A program made the position numbers and the translations under genes. Below are positions 40,729 through 50,155 of a stretch of 64,000 nt of DNA, piece after piece; the first letter of the stretch is position 1; each line of letters begins with the position of its first letter. Where the stretch lies: NCBI RefSeq assembly GCF_003545805.1, contig NZ_NMQR01000006.1:62001-126000 (forward strand). Reading direction: 5' to 3'. Below the pieces are notes generated by a model, which ran no database searches, was not told the DNA's origin, and saw only the letters and a list, made by a program, of their open reading frames with translations. The DNA is from Photorhabdus sp. CRCIA-P01. GTDB taxonomy: Bacteria > Pseudomonadota > Gammaproteobacteria > Enterobacterales > Enterobacteriaceae.

Positions 40729-41781
40729 TCAGCCACGACGCGCTTTTATTGCCGACGACAATTGACGTAACAAAATTTCAGTGTCAGCCCAACCAATGCA
40801 AGCATCAGTAATACTTTTACCATATACCAACGGCAGACCGCTATCCGGATTCTGATTTCCTTCTTCCAAATGACTTTCTACCATCACCCCGATAATGGCT
40901 TTCTCCCCAGCAATAATCTGCTGACTCACATCTGAACACACATCCATCTGCTTTTTAAATTGCTTAGAACTATTGGCATGACTGAAATCAATCATAATTC
41001 TTGTCGGCAAACCGGCTTTTTCCAAGCCTTGCTTCACGGCAGAGACATGTTCAGAACTGTAATTCGGCTCTTTACCACCACGCAAGATAATATGACAATC
41101 GTTGTTTCCGCTGGTATTGACAATCGCGGAATGTCCCCACTTAGTGACGGAAAGGAAACTGTGAGGGGAGCCCGCTGCATTAATCGCATCAATGGCAACT
41201 TTTATCGCACCATCGGTGCCATTTTTAAAACCAACCGGACAGGAAAGGCCAGAAGCCAACTCACGATGGACCTGAGATTCCGTTGTACGAGCGCCAATGG
41301 CTCCCCAACTCATCAAATCGGCTAAATACTGGGGAGAAATCATATCCAGATATTCACCCGCGGCCGGTAGCCCCATGTCATTAATATCCCGTAACAACTG
41401 GCGAGCTAAACGCAAACCATCATTAATATCAAAACTATGATTCATATGAGGATCATTAATTAATCCTTTCCAGCCAATAGTTGTACGCGGTTTTTCAAAA
41501 TAAACTCGCATGACAACTTCCAGATCCTCTTTCAGCTCCTCACGCAATTCATTCAGCCGCCCTGCATATTCCATTGCGGCTTTAGGATCATGAATAGAAC
41601 ATGGCCCAATCACAACCAACAGACGATCATCTTCACCCGTCAGAATTTGATGAATCGTTTTGCGCGCCTTACGTACTGTAAATGCAGCCTTTTCAGTTGC
41701 TGGAAATTTTTCAAGTAGTGCCACGGGAGGTAATAATTCTTTTATCTCTTTAATTCTTATATCATCATTCTGATAATTCAT
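40729..41781 (-). CDS. aroG: 3-deoxy-7-phosphoheptulonate synthase AroG (Phe-sensitive type)
   Basis: 350 residues; condenses phosphoenolpyruvate and erythrose 4-phosphate at the entrance of the aromatic pathway. MNYQNDDIRIKEI, GPCSIHDPKAA, KPRTTIGWKG and DFSHANSSK match E. coli AroG, the phenylalanine-inhibited isozyme. A possible degenerate TyrR site (TGTAAATATTCTTTGTAG, 41860-41877) lies upstream, with a poor second half. Confidence 0.95.
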   Translation of the reverse strand: MNYQNDDIRIKEIKELLPPVALLEKFPATEKAAFTVRKARKTIHQILTGEDDRLLVVIGPCSIHDPKAAMEYAGRLNELREELKEDLEVVMRVYFEKPRTTIGWKGLINDPHMNHSFDINDGLRLARQLLRDINDMGLPAAGEYLDMISPQYLADLMSWGAIGARTTESQVHRELASGLSCPVGFKNGTDGAIKVAIDAINAAGSPHSFLSVTKWGHSAIVNTSGNNDCHIILRGGKEPNYSSEHVSAVKQGLEKAGLPTRIMIDFSHANSSKQFKKQMDVCSDVSQQIIAGEKAIIGVMVESHLEEGNQNPDSGLPLVYGKSITDACIGWADTEILLRQLSSAIKARRG

Positions 41782-42041
41782 AGCCCTCTCTCATCTAACA
41801 TCTTTGTATATTTAATTAAAACAATCTTGTGATTTTAATCTAACTGTTATAAGCCAAACTGTAAATATTCTTTGTAGAGAATAAATAAATCAATGCTTAA
41901 CTTAAGACATAGCAAGATATAGTCAAATGTGGTCAGTTCTATTCTTATGGTTGAAATATCTTTAGAAATGAGAATTATCAAAGTAAATACCTAAAAATAT
42001 GCCAGAAATCAACAAAACAATTCTCTGGCATAGTTAGGAAA

Positions 42042-42767
42042 CTATTTCACACGAGATAATGGCAAAGAACGGTTCTCCTTAGCCGCCTGAATCCACAAAC
42101 GGGAGCCATTAAATGCAATGCCCAAGAGAATCACATACTGCAACGACATTGCCAGAACGCCTTGATGGAAATAGATAACAACGCTTATCACATTGATAAC
42201 CATCCATACCAGCCAGTTTTCAACATATTTACGGGTCATCAGAATCATTGCCACAATAGATAGCACCGTCATTGTCGAATCCCAGAATGGGAATGCATCA
42301 GGTTCCAATATCGGCATCTGAACATTAAAGCCAAACTTTTGCATAACCGTCACGGCAATCTGAGTCAGATAACCAAAGACCCGATCAATATTAAAAGTCA
42401 TAATGGCAATCAATAGCACAGAAATTAGACTAATCATTACCGCCTTATTCAAACTTAGCCAACGTATTTTAAGTTCAATCTGCTGCTGATCATTAACCCT
42501 GCTCCAGGCATACCAACCATAAATATTTGCCGCAAAGAAGAATAATTGCAGCAATAAACTGGCATAAAGTTGAATTTGGAAGAAAATCACAGCAAATAAT
42601 GTGACATTAATTAGTCCAAACAAATAATTAATTATCTTCTCCTGACTGGCAAACCAAATACATAACAAACCCGCGATCGTACCTATCGCTTCAATCCACG
42701 ATAAATCATATCCTCCCTTTCCCAGAGGTATATTGACTAATATATTGTTAATACTGAAAAAATCCAT
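42042..42767 (-). CDS. pnuC: Nicotinamide riboside transporter PnuC
   Basis: 241 residues, mostly membrane helices (seven), with the tryptophan-rich segments typical of PnuC (AANIYGWYAWSRV, KYVENWLVWMVINV). It takes up nicotinamide riboside for NAD salvage. Downstream of nadA by about 55 bases in the same direction, as in the E. coli nadA-pnuC operon. Confidence 0.94.
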   Translation of the reverse strand: MDFFSINNILVNIPLGKGGYDLSWIEAIGTIAGLLCIWFASQEKIINYLFGLINVTLFAVIFFQIQLYASLLLQLFFFAANIYGWYAWSRVNDQQQIELKIRWLSLNKAVMISLISVLLIAIMTFNIDRVFGYLTQIAVTVMQKFGFNVQMPILEPDAFPFWDSTMTVLSIVAMILMTRKYVENWLVWMVINVISVVIYFHQGVLAMSLQYVILLGIAFNGSRLWIQAAKENRSLPLSRVK

Positions 42768-42821
42768 CTGTTATATCCTATTATTATCTACAACAAAATA
42801 TTACTCTCACTATTCAATTAT

Positions 42822-43862
42822 CTATTTTAACTGAGTTGCAAAATCAAGCATCCTATTTAAAGGAATAAGTGCCTTTTCCCGCAATTCTTTTTCAACTAAT
42901 ATTTCATGCTGAACCCCTCCCCGTTCCAATCCCTGAACGATGGCTTGTAAACCATTCATTGCCATCCACGGGCAATGAGCACAACTACGGCAACTTGCGC
43001 CTTCTCCAGCCGTAGGGGCTTCAAATAACTGCTTCTCAGGACAGGCTTGCTGCATTTTATAAAAGATGCCTTTATCTGTTGCCACAATCAGTTTCTGATG
43101 CGGCAAAGATTGTGCTGCTTTGATTAATTGACTGGTTGAACCAACAGCATCAGCCAGATCAATCACGGCTTGCGGGGATTCAGGATGAACTAATACCGCA
43201 GCATCGGGATGCAGACCTTTCATCCTTATCAAAGCCTGAGTTTTAAATTCATCATGGACAATACAAGCCCCTTGCCAACAAAGAATATCAGCACCTGTTT
43301 GCTTGCGGACATAATTCCCCAAGTGGCGATCGGGTGCCCAAATTATCTTCTTCCCCTGACTATCCAGATAATCGATCAATTCAACAGCAATACTTGAAGT
43401 CACCACCCAATCCGCTCGTGCTTTAACTGCTGCCGATGTATTTGCATAAACCACCACGGTACGATCAGGATTGTCATCACAAAACTTAGTGAATTCTCTT
43501 TCAGGGCAACCCAGATCTAGCGAACACTCGGCTTCCAACGTTGGCATTAAAACACGCTTTTCAGGATTGAGAATTTTAGCAGTTTCTCCCATAAATCGCA
43601 CACCGGCAACGAATAAAGTAGAAGCTGGATGATGATTACCAAAACGCGCCATTTCCAATGAATCCGCGACGCACCCGCCGGTCTCTTCTGCTAAAGCCTG
43701 GATCTCTGGATCGGTGTAATAATGCGCGACCATAACGGCATCCTGCTGTTTCAGAAGGCGTTTAATTTTTTCACGGCAATGTTTTTTTTCATCCTTACTG
43801 AGAAAAGCAGGTTTGGGTGGGAAGGGATAAATGGTTGAATTAAAATCAATATACTGGTTCAT
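42822..43862 (-). CDS. nadA: Quinolinate synthase NadA
   Basis: 346 residues from 43862 ([18 protein letters not shown]), in line with E. coli; a longer frame upstream would run through the promoter and NadR operator. NadA makes quinolinate from iminoaspartate and dihydroxyacetone phosphate. [12 protein letters not shown] and CSLDLGC are conserved, and cysteines including CRSCAHC near the C-terminus supply 4Fe-4S ligands. First gene of nadA-pnuC. Confidence 0.95.
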   Translation of the reverse strand: MNQYIDFNSTIYPFPPKPAFLSKDEKKHCREKIKRLLKQQDAVMVAHYYTDPEIQALAEETGGCVADSLEMARFGNHHPASTLFVAGVRFMGETAKILNPEKRVLMPTLEAECSLDLGCPEREFTKFCDDNPDRTVVVYANTSAAVKARADWVVTSSIAVELIDYLDSQGKKIIWAPDRHLGNYVRKQTGADILCWQGACIVHDEFKTQALIRMKGLHPDAAVLVHPESPQAVIDLADAVGSTSQLIKAAQSLPHQKLIVATDKGIFYKMQQACPEKQLFEAPTAGEGASCRSCAHCPWMAMNGLQAIVQGLERGGVQHEILVEKELREKALIPLNRMLDFATQLK

Positions 43863-43938
43863 TGTTCTGACTCTCTGTTTAGTATATGGTTTTAAAAAAC
43901 AAAAATTTTGGTTTTTAGTCCGAAAATTTGCGCACATT

Positions 43939-43956
43939 TGTTTAATATACTAAACA
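43939..43956 (-). promoter_or_regulatory. NadR operator of nadA
   Basis: TGTTTA-ATATAC-TAAACA is a perfect match to the NadR consensus TGTTTA-N6-TAAACA, 77 bases before the nadA start. A half-site (TGTTTAGTATATGG, from 43876) lies nearer the gene. Confidence 0.85.
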
Positions 43957-44010
43957 AAATAACCAATTTATAGCAGTTTATCGCGGAATATTTTGTCGGT
44001 GATGGCTAAA

Positions 44011-44087
44011 CAGAAAACAGAAAACAGAAAACAGAAAACAGAAAACAGAAAACAGAAAACAGAAAACAGAAAACAGAAAACAGAAAA
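44011..44087. repeat. 11 perfect tandem copies of a 7-base unit (CAGAAAA)
   Basis: The unit CAGAAAA is repeated eleven times without a mismatch, beginning about 55 bases upstream of the NadR operator. Such purity suggests recent slippage and probable length variation between strains. Confidence 0.95.
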
Positions 44088-44520
44088 CACGATATACCAT
44101 AATGATTAAAATCAATAAAAAGCAGACGTAAAAAATGGTAAAACAACTATTAAAACCTTATACCGATTAAATCCAGGAGTTAAAACCATGACTTTTAACA
44201 ATCGCTTAAAACCCATCCATCATAAACCCATCAGTGAAAAATGAGAAATAAAAATTGACTTTGTTAATGCTTATATATCCCAAAAAAGACAAATAAAAAT
44301 ATGAATAGTTAATCAGACAATCTATTTTCCATAAATAACTAGCTTTAATAACATTTTCAACCAAGGAATAAATTTTTTATAAACCAGTTAAATCATGAAA
44401 AACATGAATAATAAAGCCATGAAATAAATTATTTAATAGAATATCAATCAGCATTCATAAAGCTAAAAAATGGCATTTAATGGCATAAATACGGCACATT
44501 ATATTTTCTCTGATTTCAGA
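44088..44520. other. AT-rich non-coding stretch
   Basis: No gene, tRNA or known element is seen. In E. coli this side of nadA carries a lysine/valine tRNA cluster; none is recognisable here. Confidence 0.5.
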
Positions 44521-44521
44521 G

Positions 44522-44556
44522 TAAAAAAATAAAGCCGGAATAACCGGCTTTATTCT
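44522..44556 (-). terminator. Rho-independent terminator of the tail-fibre gene
   Basis: On the minus strand AAAGCCGG-TTATT-CCGGCTTT is followed by ATTTTTTTAC, a stem and T-run just after the tail-fibre stop. Confidence 0.8.
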
Positions 44557-44583
44557 TACTACAAACGGCTACAGCCACTAGAA

Positions 44584-45456
44584 TTATGCTGCCCTTACGA
44601 TGTAGTTAAATGCTACGTTGCGGGGCCTATTTTCGTTAGCGGTTGGGACTTGTCTTGATGCATCAATGTCAAAATATGTAAGATCAGTACTACTGCCGCT
44701 ATTTGCTGAACGTGTATCAGCCGTAGCATATCGCGACGATGCCATGACTCCACTCAAAATAGGTGTCTGTGGTGCACCGCCCATCTGAGCGTGTATAGCT
44801 TGAGTTGACCCTGTAATATTTCTGATTGCATCTCCCTGCCAAGATAAAAGCCCACGACCACCATCAACACCTCGATTATCATCCCATCCGCGGATAAATT
44901 CTCCTCTTAAATCAGGTAATCTACCGCCAGGATAAGCCTCCGCTAACTTCGGATACTGTAATTTATTAAAAGGTGAACCATTACAAATGAAATAACCGAA
45001 AGGTGGATGAGGTAACGGCCAGGGAATAGGAGAACCCACGGGTATATTAATCTCTTCACGTAATGAATTTATTACCTCCTGAACAAGCTTTTGTGTAGCC
45101 GCCAATGTGTCACTATTACCAATCACATTTGTAAGCTGAACAACCCCCTTTTGTGTTAATGAAGCACTGGGAATATCTGTTGTAATTTTTTGTTCTATCG
45201 CTTTATTTAATTGATCGGTAAGTTTGGCTACATTTCCATCATCCAGAACATCATTGCCAGATCCTGTCGCGATAAAATCAGCGACGACAGATGATATGGT
45301 TGACGATTGACGTAACACCTTATTTAACAAGTGGATGGGAACATTCTCCGGAGAGAATCCTGTCTGCAAACCCTGGTTTTGTTCATATTTTTCTTGGCTA
45401 ATGACATTTGCATTATTACTAATAGAAAAAGCCTTAAAATCATTCTTGTGACTCAT
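44584..45456 (-). CDS. Phage tail-fibre/collar-domain protein
   Basis: 290 residues. The middle holds a short tail-fibre repeat (SLTQKGVVQLTNVIGNSDTLAAT, about 100-122). Next comes a collar-type domain: PVGSPIPWPLPHPPFGYFICNG, then LPDLRGEFIRGWDDNRGVD. The C-terminus (RPRNVAFNYIVRAA) is the usual end of P2/Mu-like fibre tips that bind the host surface. AAGGAAAG precedes the start. No other phage structural genes are near, so it is an orphan from a prophage or a tailocin-like particle. Confidence 0.82.
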   Translation of the reverse strand: MSHKNDFKAFSISNNANVISQEKYEQNQGLQTGFSPENVPIHLLNKVLRQSSTISSVVADFIATGSGNDVLDDGNVAKLTDQLNKAIEQKITTDIPSASLTQKGVVQLTNVIGNSDTLAATQKLVQEVINSLREEINIPVGSPIPWPLPHPPFGYFICNGSPFNKLQYPKLAEAYPGGRLPDLRGEFIRGWDDNRGVDGGRGLLSWQGDAIRNITGSTQAIHAQMGGAPQTPILSGVMASSRYATADTRSANSGSSTDLTYFDIDASRQVPTANENRPRNVAFNYIVRAA

Positions 45457-45716
45457 ATACTTTCCTTAAATTAAATAATGTTATTTTATAATCAACATAT
45501 TGAATTATTGTAGAAATAGTCTCCTGCAATTCATGCAAATCAAAGTCTAGCCCAGGGAAAAAATAATACTGTGTTCTTATTAATTATAAGGTTAACCGTT
45601 TTTGTATCATTAGCAGAAATAAGCAGTTCAACATTTTGGAATATAAAATATCTCAAAAATTTATATTTAACATACGGGAATTATTTTTCTCTTATTTTAT
45701 TGTTATCACTATTAAT

Positions 45717-45840
45717 ACTAGGCTGTGTCCCGCAATAGATTGAAATAAGATAATCATCTGGCTCTCTCTTTTCAAAAAACTATGTTATGGCTCGTTACGA
45801 TCTTCCTGTAGCCGCAAGATGCAGATAGAGTAGAATTTTC
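45717..45840 (+). mobile_element. Possible IS5-type insertion sequence stub
   Basis: After AGGCTGTGTCCCGCAA, which looks like an IS terminal repeat, an ATG at 45787 reads MARYDLPVAARCR before a stop. MARYDLP is the start of many IS5-group transposases. The rest of the element is absent. The remainder of 45457-46032 shows nothing. Confidence 0.4.
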
Positions 45841-46032
45841 AGGATGACAAAATGAGCGGTTTGGTATCACGTTGAAAATAAATGATTATATCTGAGATAT
45901 AAAGCCAATAGTCTTAAATTCAGACCGGTTATCTCACATTGGATATTAGCAGAGAATATCTTACGACATTCTCCGCTAATTTTAAGCTAAGCCTTTTTAT
46001 ATGGTTAACTCTTAAGTCCCATTTGGGTGTAA

Positions 46033-46350
46033 TTACAAGAGAGGATTATTATTCGACCCAACCTTCACTTCAATTTCTGCGTTTAAATAACTGGCGAGAT
46101 TGGTGGCTGTAACTTTATAGTAGTAAATAAGGTTAGGAGGCGGTACAAGTATTTCACTTCTGCCGGGGTAGATCTCTATAGAATTATACAGAGTATAATC
46201 TCCAACTAAGGATGCCCAGTAGCCACTCACTTTAACTAGCGCTAAGCTAACGTTTTTTATAGTTATATGAGATTGATGAGCAGGAACTAATATACTGCCA
46301 TTCTTATAAATATCAATAGTCTGATTAGGGTTTATATATACTCGCGCCAT
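46033..46350 (-). CDS. Protein of unknown function, 105 residues
   Basis: Starts MARVYINPNQTIDIYKNGSI with AAGGAA upstream at good spacing. Pattern of alternating polar and hydrophobic residues suggests beta-strands; no signal peptide or membrane segment is seen. Not recognised. It is in the same direction as the tail-fibre gene and could be another phage-derived small structural or accessory protein, but nothing in the sequence proves it. Confidence 0.5.
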   Translation of the reverse strand: MARVYINPNQTIDIYKNGSILVPAHQSHITIKNVSLALVKVSGYWASLVGDYTLYNSIEIYPGRSEILVPPPNLIYYYKVTATNLASYLNAEIEVKVGSNNNPLL

Positions 46351-46751
46351 TTTATTGTTTCCTTATTATTACGGTTATTTGACTGTCTATATAGCAGATG
46401 ATTTTATCGGTAAAATTTAAATTAGCATTTACTCCGAACAGTTAAATATTTAACTTTATCAGTGATGTAAAAATAATAAGATAATCTCATGGTCATATCA
46501 GTATTAAATGATTAGTAGGTAGAATGTTTTCTGGAATACATTAAATCTCATCATTAACATTAGTCAGGTTAATTATAAGCTATACATTGGTATATTTTGG
46601 GAAATAAAATAATGATGAATATCGTCTAGAAGTTTAATTTTTAAATAATAGATGTATTTTATTTTGACATGTTTTTAATTTCAAGACATTGGGTTACTCA
46701 TTACTACTTAATAAAGCACCGCACTATAAGTCATTCATGGCGCGGTATTTG

Positions 46752-46771
46752 TATATACCCTTCATCTTTCA
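46752..46771. repeat. Truncated ERIC stub
   Basis: TATACCCTTCATCTTTCA, the left end of an ERIC repeat, stops abruptly and continues into unrelated sequence. It marks a junction at the end of the accessory stretch. The rest of 46351-46836 contains no gene. Confidence 0.7.
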
Positions 46772-46836
46772 GTGTGGATCAATTCAGTCACTGGTCTTTG
46801 GCATAGATTTATATCGTCATATTTTCCTTTATCATT

Positions 46837-48087
46837 TTAAGTAAGCCAATTCTTCTGAATACGAACCCCTCGGCTATGCATCAAAAATTCTGACAAATAT
46901 CCATCATGCGGTACAAGCGGTGCCATCCAGGTTGTCGGAATATCTCCTACATAAACATTACTGATAGTCGTATCACTCAGAATAGCGTCCAGAATTTCTG
47001 GCTTTTTCGAAAATACAGTGACAACTAACGAATTTGATAGCATTTGTGAACTCTTCAAACGGTCATAAGGTGCAACAGTGACGCATGGAAATGGCAGTTC
47101 GCGTTGAATTAAAGGATCTATTGGATTATCGACAACAGTAATGTAAGGTCTAAGGGTATATCCTGATGATATTTGCTCACCAAACAGCCGAAGATCTTCA
47201 TTCTTTTCAGGATAAAGCGACTTCTGTAATAAAGCCGTGGTATTCGATGACCCTAATGGAAATACCTCTTCGGCATTCATCTGATTAAACGCTTCCAATA
47301 AACGTTTACCAAAATCAACAGGGTCCCCTTCTACTAATACCGCGCTGGCAGAAACACATGCAGCACCACCAAGAGAAGTAACCGATTATGCAACAAGTGA
47401 AACCGCTTCATCAATATTGACATCTGAACCCACCACAATTTTCGAATGCCCCGGTCCTTGTATTAAAACTTTAGGATTCGAATGATATTTATTAACGACA
47501 TCTTGCCCGCCATAAATAATAGACAGGTCTGCCGCAAAAACTATTTCGTCAGCACCTTGATGATCTGTTGGTATCAGCGCAACGTAGTTTCCGAGTCCAG
47601 CCTGCATCAGTGAAGAAACTAATCGTTGAGCTGTGAATGGTTCGCGAACAGAAGGCTTAATTAAGATTCGATAACCAAAAGCAAGGGATTGTGGCCATAA
47701 AGCATGCGCTCCCGGCCCATTGCCACCCGTCAGAACAGCCAGCACATCCGCTCGTCGGCTGAATAAAGCACATCCTTCCGCAACTCTGCTATCATCCACA
47801 TCCCAAATAGCACCATGTGGCATGGAAGCTTTGATTATCTCAGGCATCATCATAAGCACTTCTGACGTTTCAATCAGGGACCTTTCGATCATGCCCGCTG
47901 GCAGCCCAATGACACGGTGTGTCAATTGCACATATTCTGCTGGAGAAAGCCCGGCGACATTCTCACTGGAATAAATTTTTGCAGCCTTCTTCATTGCTGA
48001 ATGAATTTCATCCAACCTCAGTCGGGGTGCAATTCTCATCTTGCGAACAACTTCACACTTATCGAGGGTGGCTCTTTCATCTGCCTG
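46837..48087 (-). pseudogene. LuxC-like acyl-CoA reductase / aldehyde dehydrogenase superfamily gene with an in-frame stop
   Basis: One frame covers 46837-48087, broken only by TAA at 47386-47388. Joined, it encodes about 415 residues. The first part has LTGGNGPGAHALWPQSL, ILIKPSVREPFTAQRLV, IIYGGQDVV and QGPGHSKIVVGSD, resembling LuxC-type fatty acyl-CoA reductases. After the stop, SLGGAACVSASAVLV carries the likely catalytic cysteine. The 5' end is also missing: the frame opens just after another stop with no start site. Photorhabdus has a lux operon whose LuxC supplies aldehyde, but this copy is not that gene and lacks lux neighbours. Confidence 0.65.
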
Positions 48088-48112
48088 TTACCACCCCCCA
48101 AAGTTGAATTAT

Positions 48113-48466
<354 letters not shown>

Positions 48467-50089
48467 TTACCAGTTTTTACGGCCGAAACCAGAGGTAATC
48501 GGGTAGCGTCTGTCTTTACCAAAATTACGTGGCGTAATACGCGGCCCCACCGGAGCCTGACGACGTTTATATTCGTTAATATCAACCAAACGAACCACTT
48601 TACGTACAATCTGTTCATCAAACCCTGCCGCCACCAGCTCATCAACCGACTTATCCTGTTCCACATAACCTTCCAGAATATCATCCAGAATGTCATAAGG
48701 CGGTAAACTGTCCTGATCAAGCTGTCCAGGCGCCAACTCTGCCGATGGCGGACGATCAATGACTCTTTGAGGTATCGCCGGCGAAACGGTATTACGATAT
48801 TTTGCTAATTCAAATACCAATGTTTTCGGTACATCTTTCAACGCATTAAAACCACCCGCCATATCCCCATATAATGTGGAATACCCCACCGCTGATTCAC
48901 TCTTATTACTGGTCGTCAGCACGAGACGATGGCGTTTATTAGACATCGCCATCAGAATAACGGCACGGCAACGCGCCTGTAAATTCTCTTCGGTGGTATC
49001 TTTGGTCATACCGGCAAACAGAGGTTCAAATTGTGCCATGAATGCATCAAACATCGGTTCGATCGACACCACATTAAACTCAACACCCAACATATCAGCT
49101 TGTTGTTTAGCATCTTCTATACTCATTTCAGATGTATAGCGGAATGGCATCATAACAGCCTGAACATGATCTTTACCCAATGCATCAACAGCAATTGCCA
49201 ACGTCAGGCCAGAGTCAATCCCCCCAGATAAGCCTAACAACACGCCTTGAAAGCCATTTTTGCGAACGTAATCATGTACTGAAAGGACTAATGCCTGATA
49301 TACCTGCTGCAATGGCGGTAATTCAGGTGCCGGATTAACCATAGGGTCAATCTTTAATCCATTAAAGCGGCATTGTTGGATTTGTTCATTAAATGCGGCT
49401 AACCGATGAGTCATTTCACCACTTGCATTAAAAACTTTAGAACAGCCATCGAAAATCAGCTCATCCTGACCACCAACCTGATTAAGGTAAATCATCGGTA
49501 AATCTGTACGCTGGCAATGTTCTTTAATTAATTCATAACGGATATAAGGCTTTTCACGATTATATGGAGAAGCATTGATAGAAAGAATTAAATCCGCACC
49601 AGCCTGTTTCAAAGTATCAACCGGTTCGTTAAACCATAAATCTTCACAAATTAGCAGCCCAAGGTTATATCCCTTGAATGGCACCACGCAGCTTTGATCG
49701 CCCGCTTTGAAATAGCGTTTTTCATCGAAAACGCCATAATTCGGCAACCGCTGTTTAAAATAACGGGCCAGGATTTCCCCTTGCCAGAATAAGGAAAGCG
49801 CGTTGTAAATTTCCCCATCCTGCTCCCAAGGATGACCAACCAGAATAGCGGTTTGGCAACTGGCAGCTTGTAAACGTGTAAGCTGCTCGCAACAACGCTG
49901 ATGAAAATCAGCGCGGAATAATAGATCTTCTGGAGAATAACCGGATATCGCCAGTTCAGAAAACATCACCAAATCAGCACTTTGTTGCTGTTGTTCCTGT
50001 ACTGTCCGCAACATACGTTCACAGTTGCCTTCAATGTCACCAATCATCCAATTAAGCTGTGCAAGGACAATATTAAGAGTACGGCTCAT
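48467..50089 (-). CDS. nadE: Glutamine-dependent NAD+ synthase NadE
   Basis: 540 residues from ATG 50089 (MSRTLNIVLAQLNWMIGD); a TTG 18 bases upstream lies in the ribosome-binding region. Two domains: an N-terminal nitrilase-like glutaminase (catalytic cysteine in LLICEDLWF) and a C-terminal synthetase with the P-loop LSGGIDSGLTLAI. It amidates nicotinic acid adenine dinucleotide. E. coli has the short ammonia-dependent form; the two-domain form beside glnB is common in other gamma-proteobacteria. Confidence 0.94.
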   Translation of the reverse strand: MSRTLNIVLAQLNWMIGDIEGNCERMLRTVQEQQQQSADLVMFSELAISGYSPEDLLFRADFHQRCCEQLTRLQAASCQTAILVGHPWEQDGEIYNALSLFWQGEILARYFKQRLPNYGVFDEKRYFKAGDQSCVVPFKGYNLGLLICEDLWFNEPVDTLKQAGADLILSINASPYNREKPYIRYELIKEHCQRTDLPMIYLNQVGGQDELIFDGCSKVFNASGEMTHRLAAFNEQIQQCRFNGLKIDPMVNPAPELPPLQQVYQALVLSVHDYVRKNGFQGVLLGLSGGIDSGLTLAIAVDALGKDHVQAVMMPFRYTSEMSIEDAKQQADMLGVEFNVVSIEPMFDAFMAQFEPLFAGMTKDTTEENLQARCRAVILMAMSNKRHRLVLTTSNKSESAVGYSTLYGDMAGGFNALKDVPKTLVFELAKYRNTVSPAIPQRVIDRPPSAELAPGQLDQDSLPPYDILDDILEGYVEQDKSVDELVAAGFDEQIVRKVVRLVDINEYKRRQAPVGPRITPRNFGKDRRYPITSGFGRKNW

Positions 50090-50155
50090 ACAATTTGGCT
50101 CTCCCAAGCCACCAATTTTTATACCAGTGTAAAAACTTCCTGAGCAGCAGAGAAG

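Noticed and set aside
41860-41877. TyrR box upstream of aroG
   Set aside because: Only the first half matches the consensus, so it is mentioned under aroG but not called as a site.
44011-44087. Tandem array considered as a CRISPR
   Set aside because: Seven-base units without spacers; it is a simple tandem repeat.
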